From assembly GCF_000718775.1 (NCBI RefSeq), contig NZ_JOCB01000013.1:62001-126000 (forward strand): a stretch of 64,000 bases of DNA, given 5' to 3'. Below the pieces are notes generated by a model. The model saw only the letters and a list, made by a program, of their open reading frames with translations, searched no databases and was not told the origin of the DNA. This document shows positions 42,901 through 51,259 of the stretch, in pieces. The translations under genes were made by a program, and so were the position numbers. The stretch is from Streptomyces sp. NRRL S-31 (GTDB lineage Bacteria > Actinomycetota > Actinomycetes > Streptomycetales > Streptomycetaceae). Every line of letters starts with the position of its first letter. The stretch's first letter is position 1.

Positions 42901-43279
42901 CCCGGGGCCCCGGGCGGCAGGGGTGTGGGCGCGGACAGACCACGCCCGGGGCACGGAGAGGCAAGCCGCCCCGCCCGTCGGGCTCTAACCTCGCGTGCGG
43001 GCCGGCGGTTTCCCCACGGCACACGCACCGGCGACGCCGCGACGCTGCCGTACCTTCGACGGGACGGCGTACCCCGGGGGCGGCCGTCCCGTCCCGGGGC
43101 GGACGAACCGGCCAGTGAGCGGCACCCGACGCCGCCGCGCGCACGCTCGCGGCGGCCGGGACGGCCGCACCGGGTGGTGGCCGGGCGGAACACCTCCGCC
43201 CCGATGCCGGCCCGGCGTACCGGCGACAGCTCGGCGGCCCACTTGTTCCCCGGTACCGGCAAGCACTTGAGGAGCCAGC
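42901..43279. other. intergenic region without a gene
   Basis: About 380 bases between the octamer repeat and the TMEM175-like gene. I see only GC-rich dyads around 43055-43100 and no credible coding frame. Confidence 0.5.
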
Positions 43280-43963
43280 GTGTCCCGCACCCGCCTCCAC
43301 CGATTCTCCCGCTCCGACACCTCCCGCGCCGAGGCGTTCAGCGACGGCGTGCTGGCCATCGCGGTCACGCTGCTGGCCCTCGGTCTGGCCGACCCACCAC
43401 ACCGCCCGGGCGGTCTCGGCCACGCCCTGCTGGTCCAGTGGCCCTCCTACCTCGGCTACCTCGCGTCCTTCGGCTACGTCTCGGTGATCTGGCTCAACCA
43501 CCACCAGGCCTTCGTCCGGATCAAGGTCATGGACCGGGGACTGCACGCCGCCAACCTGCTGTTGCTGTTCACCACGGCGGCGCTGTCGTTCCCCACGGCG
43601 GTGGTCGCGGACGCGCTCCAGGCCGACCCCGAGGGGGCGGACGCGCGGGTCGCCGTCGCGCTCTACGCCGGGCTGGCCGCCGCCATGTGCCTGAGCTGGG
43701 TCGCCTTCTACCACCAGCTCGCCCGGCGACCCGAGGTGCTGCAACCGGACGTGGAGGAGTCCTACGTACGGCACGGGCGGCTGCGTTCCTGGGCCGGCGC
43801 CCTCGCCTACGGCGCCGCCGGGCTCCTCGGCGCGTTCGTCGCACCCGTACTGGCCATCGCCGTCTTCGTCATCCTTCCCGTCTTCTACTTCGCCACCAGC
43901 GAAGGACTTCTCAAGGGACCCGACGGGGAACCGGCCGCCGCGGAGTCCGAACGGCAGGCGTGA
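43280..43963 (+). CDS. TMEM175-like potassium channel protein (DUF1211)
   Basis: A 227-residue integral membrane protein with six predicted helices. The first contains FSDGVLAIAVTLLALGLA, the signature helix of the TMEM175/DUF1211 channels, followed by SYLGYLASFGYVSVIWLNHH and LLLLFTTAALSFPTAVVAD. Bacterial members form tetrameric K+-permeable channels. The GTG at 43280 follows GAGGAG. It stands alone and ends before a long palindrome. Confidence 0.88.
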   Translation: MSRTRLHRFSRSDTSRAEAFSDGVLAIAVTLLALGLADPPHRPGGLGHALLVQWPSYLGYLASFGYVSVIWLNHHQAFVRIKVMDRGLHAANLLLLFTTAALSFPTAVVADALQADPEGADARVAVALYAGLAAAMCLSWVAFYHQLARRPEVLQPDVEESYVRHGRLRSWAGALAYGAAGLLGAFVAPVLAIAVFVILPVFYFATSEGLLKGPDGEPAAAESERQA

Positions 43964-44121
43964 GCCGCCCGCCGCTCCCGTCGCTACTCGCACCCGTCGC
44001 CGCCCACCCGCTCCCCGCGCGCCGGCGCCCGGCGCGCACTTCCCTCGCCTCGCGACTTCGCCCGGCGACCTCGCCCGGCGACTCCGGCACCACGAGTGTG
44101 CCGGCCCCGCACCCGGCTGAT

Positions 44122-44173
44122 CACCACCGTGGCCTCCACCGCCCGTCGACGGGCGGTGGAGGCCACGGTGGTG
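44122..44173. terminator. 52-bp perfect palindrome between convergent genes
   Basis: Each arm is 26 bp, the centre is GTCGAC, and every base pairs from 44122 to 44173. It lies between the TMEM175-like gene and the convergent alpha/beta-hydrolase, so its likely function is bidirectional termination. Confidence 0.85.
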
Positions 44174-44191
44174 TCGCGGACGCCGTGATCG

Positions 44192-45019
44192 TCACCTGCG
44201 CAGGAACTCGATCAGGTCCTTGTTGAACCTCTCCTTGTCGCCGGAGACCATCGCGATGCCGTGGGAGCCGCCCTCGTACACCTTCAGCTCGGCGTCCGCG
44301 ATGATCTCGGCCGACTTGCGGCCGGTGGCGTCGATGGGGACGACCTGGTCGTCGTCACCGTGGACGACCAGGGTGGGGATGTCGAACTTCTTCAGGTCCT
44401 CGGTGAAGTCCGTGTAGGCGAAGGCGTCCACACAGCGCACGCCGCCCTCGATGGTCTGCGCCATGGCCATGTACCAGAAGGCGTCCTTGTTGCCCTGGGT
44501 GACCTTGTCGCCGGGGCGGTTGGCCGAGAAGAAGCCCTCCGCGGTGTCCTTCCAGAACTGCGAGCGCTCGTGCAGGATGCCGTTCTTGATCGAGTCGAAC
44601 ACGTCGTCCGGCACCCCCTCGGGGTTGGTGTCGGACTTGACCATCACCGGGGGAACGGCCGAGAGCAGTACCGCCGAGCGCAGCCGCCCGGTGCCGTGCC
44701 GGCCGATGTAGCGGGCCAGTTCGCCGCCGCCCATCGAGTGCGCCACCAGGGTGACGTCGTGCAGGTCGAGGTGGGTCAGCAGGTCGTTGAGGTCGTCGGC
44801 GAAGGTGTCGAAGTCGTAACCGTGCCAGACCGGCGTGGAGCGCCCGTGTCCGCGGCGGTCATGGGCGATGCCGCGGAAGCCGGCGTCCGCCACGGCCTTG
44901 AGCTGGTCCTGCCACGCGTCGCCGTTGAGCGGCCAGCCGTGGATGAACACGACGGGGCGTCCTTGACCCCAGTCCTTGTAGAAGATGTCCACGCCGTCAC
45001 GGGTCGTGCATACGGGCAT
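44192..45019 (-). CDS. alpha/beta-hydrolase, non-haem chloroperoxidase type
   Basis: A 275-residue cofactor-free esterase/perhydrolase. Visible are the oxyanion strand VVFIHGWPLNGDAW, DRRGHGRSTPVWHGYDFDTF, the nucleophile elbow AHSMGGGELARY, the acid in VVHGDDDQVVPI and the His in YEGGSHGIAMVSGDK. Family members hydrolyse esters and form peracids from acetate and peroxide. GGAAGGA precedes the ATG at 45019. A duplicated 36-bp element lies in the gap between it and the TetR gene upstream on the same strand. Confidence 0.93.
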   Translation of the reverse strand: MPVCTTRDGVDIFYKDWGQGRPVVFIHGWPLNGDAWQDQLKAVADAGFRGIAHDRRGHGRSTPVWHGYDFDTFADDLNDLLTHLDLHDVTLVAHSMGGGELARYIGRHGTGRLRSAVLLSAVPPVMVKSDTNPEGVPDDVFDSIKNGILHERSQFWKDTAEGFFSANRPGDKVTQGNKDAFWYMAMAQTIEGGVRCVDAFAYTDFTEDLKKFDIPTLVVHGDDDQVVPIDATGRKSAEIIADAELKVYEGGSHGIAMVSGDKERFNKDLIEFLRR

Positions 45020-45136
45020 GCTCGGTCCTTCCGGTGGATGGCGGCGCACGCGCCGGGGGGACGCCGGGCACGTCGAACGCCCGCAGCTTTGCCGCCTGAG
45101 TTCAGCCCCTGTACGGCAGCATCACCCGTCCCGTCC

Positions 45137-45210
45137 GGGCCCACCACTCGAAGCGTCACGCGCCGTACCGGCCCAGGGCCCACCACACGAAGCGTCACGC
45201 CCGTACCGGC
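45137..45210 (-). repeat. duplicated 36-bp element upstream of hydrolase
   Basis: 45137-45172 and 45176-45210 are near-identical (one mismatch and one deletion), each containing CACGAAGCGTCACG-like sequence. They lie 120-190 bases before the hydrolase ATG, in its probable promoter region. Confidence 0.7.
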
Positions 45211-45259
45211 TGCGACCGCCTCGTCCGGCGAAGCGTGCACGACGCGGGCGGCGGGAGCG

Positions 45260-45952
45260 CTACGTGTCGATCCTCTCGGGTTCGTCCGGAGTGGGACTGG
45301 GCGGGGGCACACTCCCGTTCGGCACGGTGGCGGGGGAGTCGTCGGCGCACACGCGGGCGAGCAGACCGGCCGCGTCCGGCTGGGCCTGGAGGCTTTCGAG
45401 CAGCAGCAGCCACAGTTCGCGCAGCCGCTCTTCGATGTCGGCACGGCCGTCCAGGGCGTCGGAGACGGTGTGCAGGCCGAAGAAGGCGCAGACGATGCTG
45501 TGCGCGGCGGTGGCCGGCACGACACGGGGGGCCAGTTCGCCCTGGGAGCGCGCCTCCGTGAGGAGTTCGGTGACCACCTCGATCCAGCCCACGAACGGGG
45601 CGGGAAGGGGCGCCGGGATGGCTTTGCGTTCCATCCAGAGGCGGGAGCCGGCCCGGACGACGACATCGTCGCGGAAGGCGCGGGCGACCGTGAAACTGAG
45701 CGCGACCAGCTTTTCCAGGGCCGGACGACCGGCGGACCGATGGCGATCGATCATGCGCGGCCATGACGCGAAATGCTCTTCGATGACCGCGAGCGCGAGC
45801 TTTTCCTTGCTGGTGTAGTGGAAGTAGATGGCCCCGCTGGTGCGTCCGGCCAGTGCGCTGATGTCGCTGATGCTCGTTCCGGCATAACCGCGCTCATCGA
45901 ACAAATGTGCCGCGGTTTCCAACAAGGTTTGCCGTGTCAATTTCGCCTGCAC
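45260..45952 (-). CDS. TetR-family gamma-butyrolactone receptor-like regulator
   Basis: A 230-residue TetR protein of the ArpA/ScbR type. The DNA-binding domain reads VQAKLTRQTLLETAAHLFDE, then GYAGTSISDISALAGRTSGA and IYFHYTSKEKLALAVIEEHF. The ligand domain has FVGWIEVVTELLTEARSQGE and ends in a Pro-rich tail. Such proteins repress until a gamma-butyrolactone binds. The divergent afsA homologue with 121 bp between starts is the classic scbR/scbA arrangement. The GTG at 45952 was chosen because the conserved domain starts there; an in-frame TTG three codons upstream is possible. Confidence 0.92.
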   Translation of the reverse strand: MQAKLTRQTLLETAAHLFDERGYAGTSISDISALAGRTSGAIYFHYTSKEKLALAVIEEHFASWPRMIDRHRSAGRPALEKLVALSFTVARAFRDDVVVRAGSRLWMERKAIPAPLPAPFVGWIEVVTELLTEARSQGELAPRVVPATAAHSIVCAFFGLHTVSDALDGRADIEERLRELWLLLLESLQAQPDAAGLLARVCADDSPATVPNGSVPPPSPTPDEPERIDT

Positions 45953-46073
45953 GCGTCGCAATCCGTTCCGAGATTGTCGTGTCCCTTTTGCTCGCACGCA
46001 ATGTAACGCCTCGTCCCCGTCCGCGGAGCCGCTTCGATGTGCGGGACGCATTGAACTGCGGTGTGCTGAGGGC

Positions 46074-47069
46074 ATGGTCGCTCGAAACGGTGGCACCGCC
46101 GGGCAGCCGCGGGCTCTGAGCTGGTCGCGTACGGTCCCCCGGGAACTGGTGCACCGTGTCTCGGTGGCGGAGGTCCTGCTCACCGATGTGCTCCGCATCG
46201 ACGAGGTGACTTTCGCGGCGGCCGCGTGCTGGCCCCGGTCGCATCCGACTTTCCCGGTCGACCGTCCGGCCTCGCACCACCCGCTCATGGTGGCGGAGAC
46301 ATTGCGCCAACTCGGTATTTTCATTCCGCTGCGCTACTTCGGCGTGCCGGTCGACGCCCGCTTGCTCATCACCGATCTCTTCTTCGCCATCGAGCCGGAG
46401 GCCCAGCCCAGCGTCGGCCACGGGGCCACCGACGTCACCTGCCGGGTGCGGGTCACCGGATTGCGGACCGACGCGGACGGCGCCGCCACGGCGCTGCGGC
46501 TCCGGGCGCAATTCCTCGCGGACGGGGTGGTGTTCGCCGAGGCCGGGGGCGGTGCCCGGTTCCTCTCCTCCGGCCGGTACGCCGCCCTGCGCGGACCGTC
46601 GGCCGGCCCGGGGAAGCGGCCGGCGGGACTGCTCCGGCCCGATCCGGCGGCGCTCGGCGTGTCGCACACCCGGGACGTGGTCGTCGGGTTCGCCGACGGA
46701 GACGGTCACGCCCCGTCGAGCGGCACCGGCCATCCGCGTCGGGGGAGCGGTGGTCCGAGGCGGCAGCACCGCGGGATGGTGCTGGACTCGGCCGACCTCC
46801 GGCACCCGTTCTTCTTCGACCACCCGACCGACCACGTACCCGGCATGGTCCTGCTGGAGGCGGCGCGACAGGCCGCGGCGCTGGCGAGCGGCGGAACACT
46901 CCTGTGGCCGACCGGCGCCCGGCTGACGGCACTGCGTTTCACCGAGTTCACCCCGGCCGCGCGAATCGTCTGCGTTCCGCACCATCGCACATGTGTATTC
47001 CACTTCGACCAACTGGGCGAACGACGCGCTTTCGGTGTTCTGCGCTATCACTCACTCCACCGGGTGTAA
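46074..47069 (+). CDS. afsA: AfsA/ScbA-type gamma-butyrolactone biosynthesis enzyme
   Basis: AfsA-type enzymes condense a beta-ketoacyl carrier chain with dihydroxyacetone phosphate, the committed step to gamma-butyrolactone signals. The 331-residue protein has the two AfsA hot-dog repeats: one around VPRELVHRVSVAEVLL and ASHHPLMVAETLRQLGIFIP, the other around HPFFFDHPTDHVPGMVLLEA. The linker between them is long and Gly/Arg-rich. The ATG at 46074 is the first in-frame start; the GAGGG before it is very close. Divergent from the receptor gene. No butenolide phosphate reductase is adjacent. Confidence 0.93.
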   Translation: MVARNGGTAGQPRALSWSRTVPRELVHRVSVAEVLLTDVLRIDEVTFAAAACWPRSHPTFPVDRPASHHPLMVAETLRQLGIFIPLRYFGVPVDARLLITDLFFAIEPEAQPSVGHGATDVTCRVRVTGLRTDADGAATALRLRAQFLADGVVFAEAGGGARFLSSGRYAALRGPSAGPGKRPAGLLRPDPAALGVSHTRDVVVGFADGDGHAPSSGTGHPRRGSGGPRRQHRGMVLDSADLRHPFFFDHPTDHVPGMVLLEAARQAAALASGGTLLWPTGARLTALRFTEFTPAARIVCVPHHRTCVFHFDQLGERRAFGVLRYHSLHRV

Positions 47070-47083
47070 CTGCTCGTCACCTG

Positions 47084-47124
47084 TTGACTCTCTCGAGTAA
47101 TGAAAACTAGCGTAACGATCGTTA
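47084..47124 (+). promoter_or_regulatory. promoter with TetR-type operator before HAD gene
   Basis: TTGACT (47084-47089), 18 bases, TAGCGT (47108-47113), followed directly by the perfect 12-bp palindrome TAACGATCGTTA (47113-47124) over the expected start site. The palindrome is of the common TetR-operator type and unlike known ARE boxes. Confidence 0.7.
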
Positions 47125-47314
47125 TGTTCCCTGGTGGACGGGTTCGTGCGGAGACTCACGGCGACCGCACGACCGAGTCCGCCCTGCCCGAAACCGCGAT
47201 CGCCGACCGGTCCGCAGCCCCCCGACGGCGCTGCCCGGCCCCCGTGGCGCCCACCGCCCCGGCACACAGCGGACGCGCGTGACGCGCAGCCCCACGCCAA
47301 CGGAGAGCACGCCC

Positions 47315-48055
47315 ATGACGCTCCATCGCATCCTGTCCTGGACTCCGACCGCCGTCGTCTTCGACTGCGACGGCACCCTGATGGACACCGAACGCCACTG
47401 GATGGAAGCCCGCCAGTACACCTTCGACACGGCCGGGCTGGACGCCCCCGCCGGCTTCGCCGAACGCGCGAAGGGCCTGCACTACACGGAGTGCGGGCAG
47501 CTCATGGCCGACGAGACGGGCCACCCCGAGCTGGGCCCCGACCTCGCCGACACACTGCTCAAGCGCTTCCGGACACTGGTGCAGGAGCGTCCTGTGACCA
47601 TGCCCGGCGCCCGGGAGATGGTGGAGGCGGCAGCGGCCTTCGCCCCCCTCGCCGTCGCCAGCAACTGCCCCCGTGAAGTGGTGGAGTCCTGCCTGGACAG
47701 CGCGGGCCTCCTGCGCTTCTTCCGCACGGTCGTCGTCCCGGACGACTCGCTCCGGCCCAAGCCGTACCCGGACGTCTATCTGACGGCCGCCAAGTACTGC
47801 GAAGCGTTTCCGGGCGAGACCATGGCGATCGAGGACACGCACTGCGGAATCCTCGCCGCCGTAAGGGCGGGTCTGCGCGTGGTGGGCGTGGGCCCCTGGC
47901 CGGGCGAGGAGACCGCCTCCCTGGTCGACCTGTGGGCCGAAACCCTGGCGGACCCGGAGATCACCGGCTGGGCCTCCAAGCGGCCGGCCGCGCGGACACC
48001 CGCACGGGCCATGCGCACCCCCTCCCAGGCCGGCCCCCGGTCCGCGGTCCGCTGA
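47315..48055 (+). CDS. HAD-superfamily phosphatase
   Basis: A 246-residue HAD hydrolase of beta-phosphoglucomutase type: motif I VVFDCDGTLMDTE (about 16-28), a helical cap, motif II VASNCP, motif III Lys in DSLRPKPYPDVYL and motif IV MAIEDTHCGI. It would remove phosphate from a small molecule. Its place next to afsA suggests dephosphorylation of the butenolide/butyrolactone phosphate intermediate, which is inference. GGAGAG precedes the ATG at 47315, leaving a leader of nearly 200 bases after the operator-overlapped promoter. The last 20 residues are Arg/Pro-rich. Confidence 0.88.
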   Translation: MTLHRILSWTPTAVVFDCDGTLMDTERHWMEARQYTFDTAGLDAPAGFAERAKGLHYTECGQLMADETGHPELGPDLADTLLKRFRTLVQERPVTMPGAREMVEAAAAFAPLAVASNCPREVVESCLDSAGLLRFFRTVVVPDDSLRPKPYPDVYLTAAKYCEAFPGETMAIEDTHCGILAAVRAGLRVVGVGPWPGEETASLVDLWAETLADPEITGWASKRPAARTPARAMRTPSQAGPRSAVR

Positions 48056-48173
48056 AGGGGCATGCTGCGGCCGGGCTCGGCGGCCATCCCGCTGCACGAA
48101 CATCACCGGCGTGTACGCCTTCAGGCTCAACCCCGACTGAGGCGCGCTCACGACATCGATCGCGGCGTACACC

Positions 48174-48506
48174 ATGACACTGCCGAGCACGGACGAGCTG
48201 CGGCGGATCGCCGAACGGATCGTCTACGAGATCAGCCACCCGGAAGGCGAATCCAGCACGCTCATACAGCGATTCAACAACAGCGCTGCCGGACCAGACA
48301 GCCCTGAACCGACGCCTGCTCCGGGTCAGGCAGCCAGGGGCTGGGTTGTCCCGGTGGCCGTACGGCGGTCCGCTCGCAGCTGTTCCAGGAGCGCGTCGGC
48401 GGCGCGGAGGGCCTCCTCCACCGACCGGGTGCCGGTCACCACGCACAGGGTGCGGGAGGCGTCCTCCAGTTCGCGGCCGGAGCGGCCGGTGGGCCGCAGG
48501 TCGTGA
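48174..48506 (+). pseudogene. possible gene remnant overlapping DUF5133 gene
   Basis: The first 45 codons look coding (MTLPSTDELRRIAERIVYEI, then SHPEGESSTLIQRF), but the frame then runs antisense into the DUF5133 gene as Arg/Ser-rich sequence until 48506. I read it as the 5' end of a gene whose remainder was lost. There is no good ribosome site. Confidence 0.35.
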
Positions 48507-48571
48507 CGGATGCGGGCGTCGGCGAAGCGGGCCAGTACCGCGCGCAGTTCCTTCTCCGCAGGCAGCAACAC
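48326..48571 (-). CDS. DUF5133 small protein
   Basis: An 81-residue protein with the DUF5133 pattern: LLPAEKELRAVLARFADARI, then LEDASRTLCVVTGTRSVEEA and LRAADALLEQL. Found widely in Streptomyces; the function is unknown. The GTG at 48571 has GAGAGAGG eight bases upstream and matches the usual family start. Its 3' end overlaps the remnant frame on the other strand. Confidence 0.85.
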   Translation of the reverse strand: MLLPAEKELRAVLARFADARIRHDLRPTGRSGRELEDASRTLCVVTGTRSVEEALRAADALLEQLRADRRTATGTTQPLAA

Positions 48572-48792
48572 AGCGACAACCTCTCTCGAAAGGCGGACCG
48601 TTTCACCGGGCCCGTGGCGTCCGCGAGCGCGCACCCGCCGGGTGGCACCACGACCGGAAGCAGTGGAATACGTCTTCCAGCGGGTCGTCTGCCCGCAATG
48701 GATCACCCTATGCACGGTTCCTGCCGCGCCGGAGGACGAGACCGTACGGCTGGTCGTCCGCCGCACCCACGGTGCGCTGGTGTGTCCACATG

Positions 48793-48816
48793 CCGGTGTA
48801 CCGGTGTACCGGTGTA
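48793..48816 (+). repeat. 8-bp tandem repeat, 3 copies
   Basis: CCGGTGTA three times in a row in a gene-free stretch between the DUF5133 and HTH genes. Confidence 0.8.
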
Positions 48817-48895
48817 CCCGCGCACCGCCGTACCGAAGACCGGGCCGGGGTCCCATGACAACGTTCCGGCGCGGGCATGGGCTCCCGCGCGACCG

Positions 48896-49108
48896 TCAAC
48901 GGGCCGGCTGAGCGGTGCCCGTACGGGCATCACCGCCCCGCGCCCTGAAAGGCACACCCGCTTCGCTGAGCACGCGGTGCACGAAGCCGTAGGACCGGCC
49001 GTGGGACTCGGCTATGGCGCGGATCGACCGCCCTTCGCCGTACTCCCTGGCGAAGGCTTCCGCCAGCTCCCGCCGCGCGCCACCTGTGATCCACTTACCC
49101 TTGTGCAC
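48896..49108 (-). CDS. small helix-turn-helix protein
   Basis: A 70-residue protein of a family common in Streptomyces: VHKGKWITGGARRELAEAFA, then EYGEGRSIRAIAESHGRSYG and FVHRVLSEAGVPFRARGG. The central SIRAIAESHGRSYGFVHRVL is a helix-turn-helix of resolvase-like type, and the ends are basic, so it binds DNA. GAGAGGAG precedes the GTG. Target genes are unknown. Confidence 0.88.
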   Translation of the reverse strand: MHKGKWITGGARRELAEAFAREYGEGRSIRAIAESHGRSYGFVHRVLSEAGVPFRARGGDARTGTAQPAR

Positions 49109-49215
49109 GGTGATCTCCTCTCGATACGCCGAGACGTGATCTCCGATTGCCCGCGTTGCCGCCACCCATGTGGCCCAGCCGCCGAATCGTGACCGACGCT
49201 TCGCCACAAACCGCG

Positions 49216-49506
49216 TCACCCGTCCGGGTTGAGTTCCGCGTGCACCATGTCCACCAGCTCCTCGGCCGCGGGGGTGCCGGAGTCGCCGGGGACCTCGTAG
49301 TACCCGCCCAGGGTGGTGATGACGTCCTTCCGCGAGCCGTCGTACTCGTGGTGACGGTCCGACCGTTCCTCGGACGTCCCGGAGCCGGATACCTGCCACC
49401 ACCACACCCTTCCCCGGATCTCGTCCTTCGTCAGGGGGCCGTCCAGGACGATGTCCCTGCCCTGGACCTTTGCGGTGATCCTGGCCGAGTTCGCGTCGGC
49501 AGTCAT
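49216..49506 (-). CDS. hypothetical small protein
   Basis: A 96-residue acidic protein, soluble, predicted mixed alpha/beta (ITAKVQGRDIVLDGPLTKDE, VWWWQVSGSGTSEERSDRHH, LVDMVHAELNPDG). I do not recognise the family. GAGAGG lies before the ATG at 49506. It may be transcribed with the small HTH gene 107 bp downstream on the same strand. Confidence 0.7.
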   Translation of the reverse strand: MTADANSARITAKVQGRDIVLDGPLTKDEIRGRVWWWQVSGSGTSEERSDRHHEYDGSRKDVITTLGGYYEVPGDSGTPAAEELVDMVHAELNPDG

Positions 49507-49659
49507 GCGCCTCTCTCCTCTCCCCCCAAGGGCATTCCCCGAGCGCCTCGTCCGCTCACACAGCGGCTACCCCGAAGCCGGCCCGTGAAGCCGGCCCGCG
49601 AAGCCGGACGGGGGCCCGTCCGGGACGGCGCGTGGTTCCCGGCAGGTGGGGGACACACA

Positions 49660-50763
49660 GTGCATGCCGTCAGCCGAGGAAACCACTACACGACCAAGGC
49701 GTTCGGCCCGTTCGCGGGTTTCATCGCCGGCTCCTGCATGCTCGCGGCCGGCATCGTCTCCGTCGCCGCGCTCGCCCGCGGGTTCGGCGGCGACTACCTG
49801 TCGGCCTTCGTCACCCTGCCCGTGGGCGCCGTGGTCGTGGTCTTCCTGCTGCTGCTCGCCGTGCTGAACGCACGGGGCATCGAGGAGTCGACGCGCGCCA
49901 ACGTGGTCGCCACCGTGATCGAGGTCAGCGGCCTGCTGGTCATCGTCGTACTCGGCGCGTGGCTGCTGCTGCGGGGGGACGGCGGCCCCGGGCGGCTCAT
50001 CCAGCTCGGCACGCCCGGGAAGAGTGCCGCAGGCGCGGTGCTCAGCGGCTCCGTCCTCGCCTACTACTCGTTCGTCGGCTTCGAGACGTCCGTGAACGTC
50101 GCCGAGGAGACCCGCGACCCCCGGCGCTCCTATCCGCGCGCGCTGTTCGGCGCGCTCGCCACCGCCGGAGCCGTCTACGTACTGGTCGGCATCGCCGCCT
50201 CCGCCGCCGTACCGACCGACCGTCTGGCCGCGTCGAGCGGGCCCCTGCTGGAGGTGGTCAAGGCAGCGGGCCAGGTGCCTCCCCGCCTGTTCAGCGCCAT
50301 CGCCCTCGTCGCCGTCGCCAACGGCGCCCTCCTCACCGGCATCATGTCCTCGCGCCTCGCCTTCGGCATGGCCCGCGACGGACTGCTGCCCTCCGCACTG
50401 ACCACCGTGCTGCCGGGGCGCCGCACCCCCTGGGTCGCGATCGCGGTCACCACGGCCCTGTCGTTGGTCCTGGCACTCACCGGAAGTGTCGCCACCCTGG
50501 CCTCGACCCTGGTGTTGCTGCTGCTCGTCGTCTTCCTCATGGTCAACGTCGCCGTGCTCGCCCTGCGCCACGACCCCGGTACCGCGGACCACTTCCGCAC
50601 ACCGACCGCCCTGCCCGTGCTGGGAGCGGTCTCCTGCGTCGTGCTGGCCACTCAGGTCGAAGCCCGGGTCTGGCGGCGCGGACTCGCGGTGCTCGGGGTG
50701 GGTGCCGCACTGGGCGCGATCAGCCGCCGCGCGGCCGGGAGGAAGCGCGCACGCCAGAGGTGA
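49660..50763 (+). pseudogene. 5'-truncated APC-type amino acid permease
   Basis: The frame encodes membrane helices 3 to 12 of an APC-superfamily permease: FAGFIAGSCMLAAGIVSVAA, FVTLPVGAVVVVFLLLLAVL, VIEVSGLLVIVVLGAWLLLR, the conserved AYYSFVGFETSVNVAEETRD, and RLAFGMARDGLLP. The first two helices, with the unwound substrate-binding glycine motif of helix 1, are absent: the frame upstream of 49660 is non-membrane sequence. A GTG at 49660 happens to follow GGGGGA and could start a 367-residue protein, but without helix 1 transport is unlikely. Confidence 0.65.
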
Positions 50764-50919
50764 CCGTGTGCACCGGCGACGACCCGGGACCGACGGACGA
50801 ACGGACGAACGAACGGACAGACGCCGCCGGCCCGCCCAGCCGAGGACGGCGGGGGAGGGGCGCCCCCGGCCCTCGGCGGCGCCGTTGAGGCACCGCCATC
50901 CCAGCAGGTGAACGAGTGA

Positions 50920-50948
50920 TTGTCCGGCGCGGCGGGCTGCTGTAGAAA
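50920..50948 (+). promoter_or_regulatory. promoter of leader peptide and sulfonate operon
   Basis: TTGTCC (50920-50925), 17 bases, TAGAAA (50943-50948), eight bases before the leader-peptide ATG. Confidence 0.65.
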
Positions 50949-50956
50949 TGGGCCTC

Positions 50957-51028
50957 ATGATGCACGAGCCGTTGGTACGACGCCTGGTCATCGACCTGTG
51001 CCGCCGTCCGGTCTCGTGCTGTCCCTGA
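50957..51028 (+). CDS. cysteine-rich leader peptide of sulfonate operon
   Basis: A 23-codon frame MMHEPLVRRLVIDLCRRPVS followed by CCP and a stop. The core R-R-x-V-I-D-L-x-R with a Cys-containing end is the pattern of the putative leader peptides found before sulfur-assimilation genes in Streptomyces. Three cysteines, two adjacent at the end, would stall ribosomes when cysteine is scarce. The start is at or next to the predicted transcription start, so it is read leaderless. The repeats and hairpin that follow before the permease gene are the likely attenuator. Confidence 0.75.
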   Translation: MMHEPLVRRLVIDLCRRPVSCCP

Positions 51029-51129
51029 ACGCACGTCCTTGAAGGCGCGTCCCTGAACACGCATCCCTGTAGCACGTGCCTGAACGGACGTTCTCGAACG
51101 GACTTCTTCGAACGGACGTCCTTGACGCC
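51022..51129 (+). repeat. 14-bp tandem repeat, about 8 degenerate copies
   Basis: Units of the form TCCCTGAACGGACG start at 51022, 51036, 51050, 51064, 51077, 51091, 51105 and 51119. The first one overlaps the leader-peptide stop codon. Several neighbours (GAACG...CGTTC) can pair, so the RNA can adopt alternative folds. Confidence 0.75.
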
Positions 51130-51220
51130 GCCCTCGGCCGGTGACGTCCCCGACCGGCCGTCCGCACGCCCCTGTCCCGCCATGGGGCCGTTTCCCACGC
51201 TCTGACCGCCCGGCCCCGGC

Positions 51221-51259
51221 GCGGAGCCGTCCGCCGACGCCCGGCGGACGCCGCTCCGC
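51221..51259 (+). promoter_or_regulatory. hairpin before the sulfonate permease gene
   Basis: A 15-bp stem (51221-51235 with 51243-51259, two-base bulge) and 7-base loop, ending 18 bases before the TGGAGG ribosome site of the first transport gene. There is no T tract. It fits an attenuator or a structure affecting ribosome access. Confidence 0.6.

Noticed and set aside
45953..46073. Gamma-butyrolactone receptor box (ARE) between receptor and afsA
   Set aside because: I looked for paired ACAAACC/GGTTTGT-like halves and found no convincing copy in the intergenic region; only a weak AAGGTTTG inside the receptor coding sequence.
47100..47282. 60-codon frame starting MKTSVTIVMFPGGR over the HAD promoter
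   Set aside because: It begins inside the predicted promoter and operator, has no ribosome site and random composition after 20 codons.
48102..48140. Short plus-strand frame ending GVYAFRLNPD before a stop
   Set aside because: It looks like the end of a protein, but the open frame before it is too short to support a gene or name a family.
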